Of a stretch of DNA of 64,000 nt, positions 1 to 7,729 are shown piece by piece. Source of the stretch: Bacteroidales bacterium (GTDB taxonomy: Bacteria > Bacteroidota > Bacteroidia > Bacteroidales > UBA932). The position numbers were made by a program, and so were the translations under genes. Location of the stretch: positions 62,001 to 126,000 of the forward strand of contig JAFXFS010000013.1 in assembly GCA_017513445.1 (NCBI GenBank), written 5' to 3'. Position 1 is the stretch's first letter; the number at the start of each line of letters is the position of its first letter. The notes beneath the pieces are model-generated. The model did not search any database. It saw only the letters and a list, made by a program, of their open reading frames with translations, and was not told the origin of the DNA.

Positions 1-1
1 C

Positions 2-289
2 ATACATAAATCGCAGGGTATGAGTGTTGATTCTGTCCTAATTAAATTGGGTAACGGTTGCTTTGCACACGGACAACTCTATACGGCATTGTCGCGCTGC
101 CGTAGCCTAAAAAATATGCGTATTGACCGCCCGATATATGATGAAGATATTATCTTGACTCAGGCTGTGATTGATTTCTACCGCAAGATAGAAAACCGCC
201 CTGCGCCATCTCAAACCGTTAGTATGGATATCCCTGTAGAGCATCAGGATGCTGTGCGGGAATTGTTAGCAAGGCTGCGAGTCATCTGA
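2..289 (+). CDS. Pif1-like DNA helicase, C-terminal fragment
   Basis: This is the last 95 residues of a gene that enters from the left edge. The reading frame is open from base 2, so the first in-window ATG (20) is internal. The fragment starts with the HKSQG motif (residues 2-6), followed by GNGCFAHGQ and YTALSRCR (27-34). This order is the last part of the RecA-like domain 2 of Pif1/RecD-type superfamily 1B helicases, where the SRCR arginine helps ATP hydrolysis. By family it should unwind DNA 5' to 3'. The short basic tail after residue 60 carries no recognisable domain. It is the first gene of the G+C-richer island. The N-terminal domains are outside the window, so accessory domains cannot be judged. 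Confidence 0.85.
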   Translation: MHKSQGMSVDSVLIKLGNGCFAHGQLYTALSRCRSLKNMRIDRPIYDEDIILTQAVIDFYRKIENRPAPSQTVSMDIPVEHQDAVRELLARLRVI

Positions 290-367
290 CCGCCGAAGAA
301 CTTGCTTTTGTATCAGTCCGAATTAAGAAATACCATAAACAATAGATTTAAATAGAGTATAATATAT

Positions 368-1336
368 ATGAAACTACACGAACTATTGGAGCGTACACCA
401 TTTGATGCAATTGCTCCGCATATTGTGCGAATTTTCCCTGAACAGACATCGCAACTGCCGCACTACAAGGAGGCTTACGATATTTTGCTGCATACCTCGC
501 CCGCCCAGACAGAAGAACAAATGTGTGTTCGGTGGTGTCGGGTGAATGAGGAATATGGCGAAGAACCTTATATCTCAGTCGGAAATTGCGAGGGTGATTT
601 TTGGGAATCAAATCTCGGTAAAGAAGTAGTTGTGGCAGAAGATGTAAAATTAAGCAATGAGGAGTTGGCAGCACATATTATGTGGAGCATAACTTTCTAT
701 GGCTTTGCACCAAACAGATGTTCTTATGGCGGATATGAGGGTTATCGCCCATTAAACTGCTATGAGGAGAAGGTAATCGATTTGCAAATGCGAGAATTCC
801 GAAATTATGCTCGCCGCAAGCCTGACGATGCAAGTTGTACAGCCACTATTGAGGAGTGGCGGGAGATTGAAAAACGCATAGCACATCGCAATCGCCCAAA
901 ACGAATGCGCGACCATCGCCAGCAACAACTCATCAAAAAATATGAGCGTTTGAGCAAGGTGCAGAGACTTATTGATACTATTTGCTCTGCTTCGCCCGAA
1001 GCAGATAAGAGTAAATTGCAATATCTGTTTGATACGAATTTTATTTCTGAAGTATGGCACCATTCGCGGGCATACAATGTAGAACGTAGGATGGATTATT
1101 TGGTGGAGTTGCTCACAAAATATGTTGAGCCTTATCAAGACGCAGACAGCGAACAGTATGACCGAATGTTATTGTTCTTTATTACCTCGCCCGATTACCC
1201 ATTGCTGATGGCGGAGTATGCTCAATTCGCCGAGAATTTTGCTCACTTTCAAGCGGGTGGAGAGGCTGATTTGTACTTCGGGACAGATTCTTCGTTAGGT
1301 CAGGAGGTGCAATTATTTATTGTAAAGAGCCGATAA
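368..1336 (+). CDS. Uncharacterised island protein, 322 aa
   Basis: I do not recognise a characterised family with confidence. It resembles uncharacterised Bacteroidota proteins that begin with a short leucine-rich helix (LHELLERTPF) and a PHIVRIFPEQ segment, possibly DUF6557. The first 130 residues look globular and acidic. Residues 150-200 form a charged, probably helical stretch (REIEKRIAHRNRPKRMRDH). The rest is mixed, with no signal peptide or membrane segment. The ATG at 368 is the first start in the frame and lies 79 bases after the helicase stop, so the two may be co-transcribed. It is followed by a 359-base gap holding a structured RNA candidate. Confidence 0.7.
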   Translation: MKLHELLERTPFDAIAPHIVRIFPEQTSQLPHYKEAYDILLHTSPAQTEEQMCVRWCRVNEEYGEEPYISVGNCEGDFWESNLGKEVVVAEDVKLSNEELAAHIMWSITFYGFAPNRCSYGGYEGYRPLNCYEEKVIDLQMREFRNYARRKPDDASCTATIEEWREIEKRIAHRNRPKRMRDHRQQQLIKKYERLSKVQRLIDTICSASPEADKSKLQYLFDTNFISEVWHHSRAYNVERRMDYLVELLTKYVEPYQDADSEQYDRMLLFFITSPDYPLLMAEYAQFAENFAHFQAGGEADLYFGTDSSLGQEVQLFIVKSR

Positions 1337-1420
1337 TTTAACGACTCTGACGAGATTTGACGTTTTGAGGGTGTAGCTTTGCCACGTAAATACAGAATAT
1401 TGTAAAAAGCAGTCCGAAAC

Positions 1421-1453
1421 TTTGATAGTTTGCGAAAAAAATGTTTAATTTTG
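1421..1453 (+). promoter_or_regulatory. Bacteroidota-type promoter for the structured RNA
   Basis: A TTTG at 1421-1424 and TAATTTTG at 1446-1453 are 21 bases apart, which fits the -33 and -7 boxes of Bacteroidota primary-sigma promoters. Transcription would begin near 1456-1457, exactly at the 5' arm of a 10-bp hairpin. Confidence 0.55.
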
Positions 1454-1455
1454 AA

Positions 1456-1676
1456 GTGTGTTTCCTGCGGGAGGCACACGACATAATAGAACTGAAAAGT
1501 CCTCAAACAACAAAACCGCCAATTTTGTTCGAGTGCGTGGCACTCGATATGTACACGAGGATAACAAACATTGTTCGCCACTTTATAGTGCGGACTGCTT
1601 GTTTATCTGTATGTGTACAGGGCGCTTGGCGGTGCCTGTTGTTGTATGGGTAGCTTGCGGTACGCACTTTTTTTAT
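1456..1676 (+). ncRNA. Candidate structured RNA or long leader, about 220 nt
   Basis: This fills the gap between two protein genes. From the predicted start it folds into a 5' hairpin (1456-1465 with 1470-1479, 10 bp including two G-U pairs, loop TGCG). A long-range stem then closes a domain: CAACA 1508-1512 and ACCGCCAA 1515-1522 pair with TTGGCGGT 1626-1633 and TGTTG 1637-1641. Inside are CGAGTGC/GCACTCG (1530-1536/1540-1546) and GTACAC/GTGTAC (1551-1556/1613-1618). TGCG-gta-CGCA (1656-1666) followed by a T run (1668-1674) looks like a weak intrinsic terminator. It could be a free RNA or an attenuating leader of the gene at 1696. No known RNA family was recognised. Confidence 0.5.
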
Positions 1677-1695
1677 AATTTAACAGCATACAAAT

Positions 1696-2661
1696 ATGAG
1701 TACTCTTGAAAAATGGACGGACACATCTAAAATCCCATCTCGACTATTTGAAGAAATTCTACCTTACTGCCGATTCAGTGGTCGTTTTAGTTATAATTCT
1801 ACTATGAAGCCTACGGATATTATTAAGGAGGTGTCACGCGTTCTATTGACGTGGCACGATTGGGAGTATGAAGGCAAGGAGAAAAACACTACTAAAATTC
1901 TCTCAAAGGTGGCTAAGAATGTTAAAGATAATGATTCCAAAATTTTCTTGGCACTCCATCTATCCACTTTCTGCGACAAAACAAAAAGCCAAAAAGAGTC
2001 GGAGCCATTCAATGTTTCGCTTTTGGATTCGGGTGTAAATCTCGACTTGTTGTATGGTGGATTACGATGTAATGACGGATGTTATACGCAAGTTGCTGGA
2101 TTTTCCGCCCTTTCGCCAACACTTTTTCATAATTCGTATAGAGATTTCGATTTTCTCAAGCCAGATTTGCGTGCTGAACTGCACAAAGCATTTGTAGAGA
2201 AAAAGGTAATTGGAGCCTCAGGTCGTATAAACAAAGAGAGATTCAAATCAGCCATTTTTAGTTTGATATCTGAGAATGAGAAATATTATTATTATTATGA
2301 TATTGAGCAGGTGATGCAACTGACAGAGATGCAAGAATTACTCAATAAGAAGAAATTTGGGGTAAGCTCCACCGATGAAGAAAAATCGTTATATATTGAT
2401 GCAGGCTTTACGGAGGATGATTATCTCGATTTTGTAGATGCCTACGAAGAGAGAACATCGGAATTGGAGCTTGGTGAGGTTACATATCGTTCTACAAGGT
2501 ATATTTCCACACACATAAAACAAGTAACATTTGATGTTTATGATGAGAGTTGCAATATATATCTGCAACGATTTACACGTGAGGGAGATGAATATGTAAG
2601 ATTCTATTTGGATAGACTACCCGAAACATCGGCTATTAAATATTTAACCAAATTATTCTAA
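1696..2661 (+). CDS. Uncharacterised island protein, 321 aa
   Basis: No family is recognised. The protein is soluble, with no signal peptide or membrane segment, and has an acidic C-terminal half. Residues 195-205 contain a run of five tyrosines (EKYYYYYDIE), and residues 215-265 are rich in E/D with a helical pattern. The ATG at 1696 lies 20 bases after the end of the RNA candidate's T run, so expression may depend on read-through of that terminator. It is followed after 11 bases by a small membrane protein, which suggests a two-gene unit. The coding sequence is more AT-rich than that of the replication genes further right, so the island may be a mosaic. Confidence 0.7.
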   Translation: MSTLEKWTDTSKIPSRLFEEILPYCRFSGRFSYNSTMKPTDIIKEVSRVLLTWHDWEYEGKEKNTTKILSKVAKNVKDNDSKIFLALHLSTFCDKTKSQKESEPFNVSLLDSGVNLDLLYGGLRCNDGCYTQVAGFSALSPTLFHNSYRDFDFLKPDLRAELHKAFVEKKVIGASGRINKERFKSAIFSLISENEKYYYYYDIEQVMQLTEMQELLNKKKFGVSSTDEEKSLYIDAGFTEDDYLDFVDAYEERTSELELGEVTYRSTRYISTHIKQVTFDVYDESCNIYLQRFTREGDEYVRFYLDRLPETSAIKYLTKLF

Positions 2662-2672
2662 TTAAGAGAACA

Positions 2673-3158
2673 ATGAAACATACATTTAAGAGTTGGCTGA
2701 TAGCAAACATAGAGAGCATTGTGATGGTAATGACATTGCCAGTCCTATTGTTATTTTATTTGAAGATTGAAAACTTAGATATTGTCGGTCTTTTAGGCTT
2801 TATTCTGTTATGCAGCCTTGTGCCAACAAAGAAAGTTGGTGATGGATTTACATTCTTTGCTTTTGCTTTAGCTTTGTGTGGCTACACATTCTACATCCTT
2901 GGTGGTTTAGGTTGGGTTATTGCAGTCGGTATTATAGGTCTTATTGGAGCTGTTATGACAGCAACTTTTGTGTATAATCACACAGAAGAGGTGTTGTCGC
3001 GTCGTTATTTCTATCGCAGCAGCAATGTCGATTATTTGGAGTTTAAGATGAAATATACCATTGAGCGTTTCTTTACTTCATTCCGTTGTCTTTTTGTTCT
3101 TTGTTTCTTGGTGTGGTTTGTGTTTAATCTACACAATGTACTTGCTTTATTGAAATAG
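2673..3158 (+). CDS. Small multi-pass membrane protein, 161 aa
   Basis: The family is not recognised. Hydrophobic stretches at about residues 12-32, 36-52, 58-78, 80-102 and 135-158 predict four or five membrane helices. A polar loop (103-130) contains a basic RRYFYR motif. It has no signal peptide with a cleavage site and no catalytic signature. It sits 11 bases behind the soluble 321-residue protein, so the two may work together at the inner membrane, but nothing in the sequence fixes the function. A promoter with an inverted-repeat operator follows immediately after its stop codon. Confidence 0.65.
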   Translation: MKHTFKSWLIANIESIVMVMTLPVLLLFYLKIENLDIVGLLGFILLCSLVPTKKVGDGFTFFAFALALCGYTFYILGGLGWVIAVGIIGLIGAVMTATFVYNHTEEVLSRRYFYRSSNVDYLEFKMKYTIERFFTSFRCLFVLCFLVWFVFNLHNVLALLK

Positions 3159-3166
3159 TCATAACA

Positions 3167-3202
3167 CTGACTCCTTTTGTCAGTCTGCTGCCATACTTTT
3201 GC
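3167..3202 (+). promoter_or_regulatory. Island promoter with inverted-repeat operator, copy 1
   Basis: ACTGAC (3166-3171) and GTCAGT (3179-3184) form a perfect inverted repeat around a TTTTG (3175-3179). The -7 box TACTTTTG lies at 3194-3201, 14 bases after it. The 36-base block matches the block at 9069-9104 at 26 positions. Transcription should start near 3205, upstream of the small gene at 3224 and the WYL regulator. The shortened spacing suggests an activator or repressor acts here. Confidence 0.5.
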
Positions 3203-3223
3203 ACTAAATAAATAGCAAAGATT

Positions 3224-3490
3224 ATGGAGCAGAAGAAACATCAGAAGCAGAAGCAGAACCAAGAGCAGTTGCCATTTAGCGGGCAGTTGAGACAAAATAT
3301 TATAAATCAGCCGTGCGACCTTGCAGCGTTGTGGGGTCGTGCGGCTGATTCGTTTCCGCAAAATAAGCGCAAACAACGTATTCGCACCACTATTGCAGTC
3401 GTGGTCGGTGTCGTTATCGGGCGCATTGGCGATGCACTTTTTATCCTCGCCCGAGCGTTGGATTTGATTATAATTTGTAACTTTACCTAA
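3224..3490 (+). CDS. Small Q/K-rich protein with one membrane segment, 88 aa
   Basis: This short gene encodes a highly polar Gln/Lys-rich N-terminus (residues 1-25), a middle part with ALWGRAADSF, a basic patch (KRKQRIR, about 48-54) and one hydrophobic segment (about 55-83) that could span the membrane with the N-terminus inside. The ATG lies 19 bases downstream of the predicted start of transcription and 12 bases separate its stop from the WYL regulator, so position and spacing support a real gene. No family is recognised. It could be a small membrane partner controlled with the regulator. Confidence 0.5.
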   Translation: MEQKKHQKQKQNQEQLPFSGQLRQNIINQPCDLAALWGRAADSFPQNKRKQRIRTTIAVVVGVVIGRIGDALFILARALDLIIICNFT

Positions 3491-3502
3491 AATCAGACTA
3501 CT

Positions 3503-4441
3503 ATGAGTACCGCAGGACTTATCAACCGCTATGTGTGGTTTGTAACGATCATTTATAATCGAGGACCGATTTCGCTTGAAGATATACAACGCCGCTACGA
3601 GTCGCACTTTGGGCGTGGCGAGGAACTCTCGGAGCGTCAGTTCCACCGCTACACTGATGCCGTGGAGGAGTTGTTCGATATCGAGATAAAATATAGTCGC
3701 ACGCAGCGAGGTTATATCGTTGCCGACCGTGAGGGCATCGACAATATGGGTATGCGCAAGTGGCTGATTCAAACTTTCTCTGTGAATAACATTCTACACG
3801 AAAGTCAAGACCTTAAAAACCGTATTTTGCTTGAAAATGTACCTTCGGGGCAGCAGCACTTGACAACCATCGTGGATGCGATGCGTGAGAGCGTGGCACT
3901 CTCGATGACTTATCACAGTTTTCATCGTGAGGAGCCTTCGACTTTCGAGGTGGAGCCCTACTGCGTAAAACTCTTTGAGCAGCGATGGTATATGCTCGGA
4001 ATGTCCGATAAACTGCGCATCTACGCCCTCGACCGCATTAAGGCGTTGGAGCCAACCGAGCGCAAATTCAAACTGCCCAAGAAGTTCGATGCAACTAAGT
4101 TCTTTGAGGATTACTACGGCATTATCATCAGCGATGATGATTTTGAGGTTGAGCCTGTAGCATTGAAGGTCGATTCGTGGCAGAGCAAATATCTTCGCAC
4201 ATTGCCCCTGCACCACTCGCAAGTCGAAGTTGTGCGCAACGACGAGTATTCGATTTTCGAGTACCGCCTCTGCCCGTCGTTTGATTTTAAGCAGAAACTG
4301 CTCTCGATGGGTGATTCGGTGGGTGTGTTGGCTCCCGTGCTACTCAAAGATATTCTCCGCAAGAAGGCCGAAACGACCGCAAATAACAATGCCTCAGCAG
4401 GAATGGGCTCGGGGTATCATTTTAAGGTGTATAAAAAGTAA
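3503..4441 (+). CDS. WYL-domain transcriptional regulator, 312 aa
   Basis: The layout is that of WYL regulators: an N-terminal winged-helix region (about residues 1-80), a WYL domain with RWYML (about 161-165) and the conserved YALDRI segment just after, and a C-terminal WCX-type part (about 225-312). WYL domains bind ligands, often nucleic acid or nucleotides, and such proteins control defence and mobile-element genes, for example BrxR and CapW types. Here it lies directly before a PD-(D/E)XK nuclease gene (8 bases), and downstream of the inverted-repeat operator at 3166-3184. It may therefore control its own cluster and the second copy of that promoter at 9069. Confidence 0.85.
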   Translation: MSTAGLINRYVWFVTIIYNRGPISLEDIQRRYESHFGRGEELSERQFHRYTDAVEELFDIEIKYSRTQRGYIVADREGIDNMGMRKWLIQTFSVNNILHESQDLKNRILLENVPSGQQHLTTIVDAMRESVALSMTYHSFHREEPSTFEVEPYCVKLFEQRWYMLGMSDKLRIYALDRIKALEPTERKFKLPKKFDATKFFEDYYGIIISDDDFEVEPVALKVDSWQSKYLRTLPLHHSQVEVVRNDEYSIFEYRLCPSFDFKQKLLSMGDSVGVLAPVLLKDILRKKAETTANNNASAGMGSGYHFKVYKK

Positions 4442-4449
4442 CTGGAACT

Positions 4450-5316
4450 ATGAATGTAGAAGAACACAAACTCAAGGTGTGTCGTGAGATCGTTGATGGC
4501 TATATGACTCTTCGTTCAGCACATTACAACAATCAAATATCTTCCATTCGCAAGGTTACGAAAGAGTGGATAGTTTTCGGTTCTCATGAAAAGCAATCGT
4601 TTAGAGAAAGAGTAAAAGAGGTTGTGGATATTTGCCTGCAACATTCAAATGTTAAAAAGCAAATAAGAGAGAAACATAGGCGAGAAGGACATCTTTTTAA
4701 CACTTTTTCACTATGGAATCGTTTTGTACATATTTCGGAGCCTATACATAGTCGCATCTTGCATTTCTTATTGAGCAACGATGACCTTCACGGTCAGGGT
4801 AATCTGTTTCAGTTGGAGTTGCTCAAAATGCTCAAAGTTGAGAGTCCCGAAACGGGACAGTGGAACTCAACTGCAGAACAAGATAGGGTTGATGTAAGAT
4901 TGGTGCGCCAAGAACCTCATAGTGTTGTAATCATAGAGAATAAGTCGAATTGGGCTTGTGATCAACCAAATCAATTATATCGGTATTGGTATAGCAATAT
5001 ACACCATTGTCCCGAAGATTGTTTGCCTGACTACTACAAAGATAACAACAGATTTAAAATTGTCTATCTTGTACCAAAGGAGATAAAGCAACTTTCGGAG
5101 CAATCAATGGAAAAACCTTCGAGAGAATGGTTCCCGACATTATCGGATGAGGAATACAACTCCTTGCCTGAAAAATTACCGATAACGCCAGTTATATGGT
5201 CTTTTGACACCCAAATTAACCAATGGCTGCAAGTATGCGAGGAGTTGCTGGATGCAAAGAACACTCCTATGCGAAACATTATTACGCAGTATAGAGAGTA
5301 TTGTAAAGAACTATAA
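4450..5316 (+). CDS. PD-(D/E)XK nuclease family protein, 288 aa
   Basis: The nuclease core is visible in the middle of the protein. Asp148 lies in a VDVRL strand, the ExK motif is IIENK (Glu163, Lys165), and it is followed by DQPNQLYRYW (about 171-180), a signature of the PDDEXK_4 group. The first 140 residues are helical and basic. The C-terminal 80 residues contain an acidic region followed by WSFDTQINQWL. Members of this group occur widely in defence islands and mobile elements, but targets are mostly unknown. It begins 8 bases after the WYL regulator and ends 13 bases before the next gene, so these are probably one operon. Confidence 0.8.
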   Translation: MNVEEHKLKVCREIVDGYMTLRSAHYNNQISSIRKVTKEWIVFGSHEKQSFRERVKEVVDICLQHSNVKKQIREKHRREGHLFNTFSLWNRFVHISEPIHSRILHFLLSNDDLHGQGNLFQLELLKMLKVESPETGQWNSTAEQDRVDVRLVRQEPHSVVIIENKSNWACDQPNQLYRYWYSNIHHCPEDCLPDYYKDNNRFKIVYLVPKEIKQLSEQSMEKPSREWFPTLSDEEYNSLPEKLPITPVIWSFDTQINQWLQVCEELLDAKNTPMRNIITQYREYCKEL

Positions 5317-5329
5317 ATATTGTAATATT

Positions 5330-5989
5330 ATGAATGAGAAACTTCTTCTGCAAGCTGTAGACCTATTCGACACCCTCGAAAAATGGGAAACCTTTTGTGA
5401 GTTGGCGGACAACAAACAGTTGATAGAACACATATTGAACACTCCGCAAACAAAGGATGAGTGGGAGGCATTTAATGAATTAGCAAGTTGTAAAAACAAA
5501 CTTAAATATTTAGGATTCAAAAAAATGCGTGATGCAATATTATACGATACGAGAAATTTACACAATCCAATTTGGACAGTAAAAACAGGCACCGAGGCTT
5601 GGGACATTAATTGGGAGTTAAAGGTTGGTGAGAAATGTTTTGTAATCCATTTCTGGGGCGATTGTTTACATTTCGAATTGTACAATCTCAATCAATCTAA
5701 GTTATTGGATATTATCAAATGTGAAGAGCGCTTCCAGAAAATCAGTCAGGTGTTTAGAGAATATTGCACTTTGAACGGTTTTGACAATGGAGTTCTACCT
5801 CGCGAAAACCAAAAAAACATTGTATACACCTTCAATAACCAGCCCGTGCTGATTAATAATTCGAATGAATTGTCGTGGTATGCGCATCGCTTCCCAATGG
5901 AGCTAAAAGAGCAGCTAATGAAAAAAGTTAGCGCATTACAAAGTCCTGAGTTAGTGGAATTGTACAAAGAGTTGCTGGAACGATGCTAA
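5330..5989 (+). CDS. Uncharacterised protein in nuclease operon, 219 aa
   Basis: I chose the ATG at 5330, 13 bases after the nuclease stop, because the longer frame back to 5204 only overlaps the nuclease gene. The N-terminal 70 residues are helical and acidic with two similar segments (LFDTLEKWETFCELA and KDEWEAFNELA). A beta-rich middle follows (IWTVKTGTEAWDINWELKVG, then FVIHFWGDCLHFELYN), and then a helical C-terminus. No characterised domain is recognised. It sits between two nuclease genes, so it may be a specificity or immunity partner. That is inference from context only. Confidence 0.65.
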   Translation: MNEKLLLQAVDLFDTLEKWETFCELADNKQLIEHILNTPQTKDEWEAFNELASCKNKLKYLGFKKMRDAILYDTRNLHNPIWTVKTGTEAWDINWELKVGEKCFVIHFWGDCLHFELYNLNQSKLLDIIKCEERFQKISQVFREYCTLNGFDNGVLPRENQKNIVYTFNNQPVLINNSNELSWYAHRFPMELKEQLMKKVSALQSPELVELYKELLERC

Positions 5990-6006
5990 CGAGAATAAAC
6001 GAACCA

Positions 6007-6519
6007 ATGACCACCTACATCTCCGACATAGCGCACTATAATGAGGTGCTCTCACGGGTGGCGAGTGTAAAGCATTCGCTGGTGATTGGCACTGCCGATA
6101 TCAAGGACCTATATGTAAAGGTTGGTGCGGGTCGTGAGCCGTTTCTTGCGGTGTTGGACCTACTCGTCAGGCGTGGTGTGGAGGTACGATTGCTGCACGC
6201 CAAGAAGCCGGGACCGAATTTCCGTGAGGATTTCGATAAGTATCCTGCTCTCATAAAGAAGTTGCAACGCAAACTCTGCCCCAGAGTCCATTTCAAGATG
6301 ATGGTTTTCGATTGCAAGGTGGCATATATCGGCTCGGCAAACCTTACGGGGGCAGGCATTGGGATGAAGTCAGACGGTAAGCGTAACTTTGAGGCGGGAA
6401 TTCTGACCGACGACCTTGCGTTGGTCGATGCCGCAGCCGACCATTTCAACTCGGTGTGGTCGGGCGAGCATTGCAAGACCTGCAAGCGTAAAGCCTATTG
6501 TGGCGACAGAATAAAATAA
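6007..6519 (+). CDS. Phospholipase-D-like (HKD) nuclease domain protein, 170 aa
   Basis: One HKD motif is clear (HFKMMVFD, His95, Lys97, Asp102), followed by YIGSANLTGAG, the usual Ser/Asn companion segment of the PLD nuclease fold. With a single motif it should work as a dimer, as Nuc and BfiI do. The C-terminus has a small cysteine group (CKTCKRKAYC) that may bind zinc or a Fe-S cluster. An in-frame ATG at 5983 overlaps the upstream stop. I prefer 6007 because the core N-terminal strand begins shortly afterwards, but 5983 is possible. The reaction would be hydrolysis of a nucleic-acid phosphodiester. It ends 19 bases before the first FtsK-gamma gene. Confidence 0.8.
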   Translation: MTTYISDIAHYNEVLSRVASVKHSLVIGTADIKDLYVKVGAGREPFLAVLDLLVRRGVEVRLLHAKKPGPNFREDFDKYPALIKKLQRKLCPRVHFKMMVFDCKVAYIGSANLTGAGIGMKSDGKRNFEAGILTDDLALVDAAADHFNSVWSGEHCKTCKRKAYCGDRIK

Positions 6520-6538
6520 ACTAAAAAACATAAAACTT

Positions 6539-6790
6539 ATGGAACAGAAATTTGATTTTTCGCAGGCTGATCCTCTGTTTGTTGAGGTGGCAAGGATGGT
6601 TGTAGCCAACCAGCAGAGTTCTACATCTATGATTCAAAGAAAGATGAAGTTGGGTTATGCCAGAGCAGGTAGAATCTTAGATGAACTTGAGGCGGCAGGT
6701 ATTGTTGGCGAGGTAGTGCGCTGCAAACCCCGAGCCGTTCTCTGCACCGCCGAGGAGTTGGAACAGAAACTCACAGAATGGCAGAAATAG
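6539..6790 (+). CDS. Stand-alone FtsK gamma-like winged helix, 83 aa
   Basis: The whole protein is one FtsK-gamma-type winged helix. DPLFVEVARMV begins helix 1, STSMIQRKMKLGYARAGRIL is the helix-turn-helix, and LDELEAAGIVG leads to the wing. In FtsK this domain is the C-terminal end of the DNA translocase. It reads the short KOPS sequences that point toward dif and also activates XerD. Here no motor domain is attached, so the reader domain stands alone. A strong terminator follows (6813-6843). It could direct another protein of the island to oriented chromosomal sites, or compete with the host FtsK. Confidence 0.8.
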   Translation: MEQKFDFSQADPLFVEVARMVVANQQSSTSMIQRKMKLGYARAGRILDELEAAGIVGEVVRCKPRAVLCTAEELEQKLTEWQK

Positions 6791-6812
6791 CCAACTAATA
6801 TTCACGAACATT

Positions 6813-6847
6813 CCCCTCTCTGTCCTGATGTGGCAGAGAGGGGTTTT
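6813..6847 (+). terminator. Intrinsic terminator after first gamma gene
   Basis: CCCCTCTCTG (6813-6822) pairs perfectly with CAGAGAGGGG (6834-6843) across an 11-base loop, and TTTT follows. The T run leads directly into the -7 box of the next promoter. Confidence 0.8.
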
Positions 6848-6854
6848 ACTTTTG
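6847..6854 (+). promoter_or_regulatory. -7 box for the RadA-like operon
   Basis: TACTTTTG matches TAnnTTTG. Transcription would begin near 6858, 17 bases before the ATG at 6875. No clear -33 TTG is seen at the usual distance because the terminator stem occupies that place. Confidence 0.55.
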
Positions 6855-6874
6855 TCGCATAAATCAATGATGCG

Positions 6875-7729
6875 ATGAATGGAATAGTGAAAATGCGTGA
6901 TGTGAAGTTTGATAAAGACCTTTTTATCAACTTCCGCACGCGAACAATACTCGATAATCTGCTGTGTAGTTATCAAGGTCTGCCCAAGGGCGTTAATTAT
7001 ATGATTATTGGCGACCCGGGCGTAGGCAAGACGACTATCATACTCGATATGCTTGCCAATATACGCAAGGCTCACCCTTCGGCACGCATCCTCTTTATCA
7101 GTGCCGAGATGAACGAAATCGACCTTGCAATATATGTGGAGCGCTTCCCAAAGTTTGGCGACCTTGACATTCTATTTATCGAAGGAGGCTTTGATGAGTG
7201 TGGCCATTCGTGGCAGAAGGTTGCCGACACGCTTGATGATGGGTGGGATATAGTCGCTATCGATTCGTTCCATGAGTTGCAAGGCATTGTCAAAGAGGAG
7301 GAGAATGTAACCAACAAACGAGCCGAGAGTATGCTACTGTTGCTTATCAAACAACATAACAAGGCTCAAAATGACCGAGGTGTGAATACAACTTTCCTCA
7401 CAATTCAACAAGTAACCAAGTCGGGTGCATTTGTCGGCTCTAATCGCCTGAAACATATGATTACGGCGATGATGGAGTTGCGTCTGGACAACCCGAAAAA
7501 CATCTATTCCGACCGTTATATCACCTTCTCGAAGCACCGCCGAGGAGATGTAGGTGTGAAACTATATTACAACCTCTCCACTACGGGTGATGTCGATTTT
7601 GACGAGGAACGCTACGAGCAGGACCAAAGCATACGCCGTATGCAACGCAATGTCCGCAATCAGTTGCACGACTTTGCCGACCGATTTGATGAATTGTTTA
7701 ACAATCTAAACAGAGAGAAAAATGGATAG
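6875..7729 (+). CDS. RadA/RecA-like AAA ATPase of the island, 284 aa
   Basis: Walker A is GDPGVGKT (residues 46-53) and Walker B is DIVAIDS (about 124-130). A KHRRG motif about 60 residues from the C-terminus sits where RadA has KNRFG, the motif needed for ATP-driven branch migration. The protein lacks the RadA zinc finger and Lon-like domain, so it is a RecA-fold core with a charged helical tail. By family it would bind single-stranded DNA and process recombination or fork intermediates, or load a helicase. It overlaps the next gene by 8 bases, which indicates coupled translation. A complete chromosomal radA lies at 30184-31569 in this window, so this one is an extra, diverged copy. Confidence 0.8.
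   Translation: MNGIVKMRDVKFDKDLFINFRTRTILDNLLCSYQGLPKGVNYMIIGDPGVGKTTIILDMLANIRKAHPSARILFISAEMNEIDLAIYVERFPKFGDLDILFIEGGFDECGHSWQKVADTLDDGWDIVAIDSFHELQGIVKEEENVTNKRAESMLLLLIKQHNKAQNDRGVNTTFLTIQQVTKSGAFVGSNRLKHMITAMMELRLDNPKNIYSDRYITFSKHRRGDVGVKLYYNLSTTGDVDFDEERYEQDQSIRRMQRNVRNQLHDFADRFDELFNNLNREKNG

Noticed and set aside
1456..1676. Retron RNA
   Set aside because: No reverse transcriptase gene is in or near the island part that is visible.
1441..1709. Two overlapping frames of 70 and 83 residues as genes
   Set aside because: They overlap the predicted promoter and all arms of the structured RNA, show no family features, and one runs past the start of the real gene at 1696.
3032..3772. Long minus-strand frame of 246 residues
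   Set aside because: It is a shadow of the small Q/K-rich gene and the WYL gene, and crosses the promoter with the inverted repeat.
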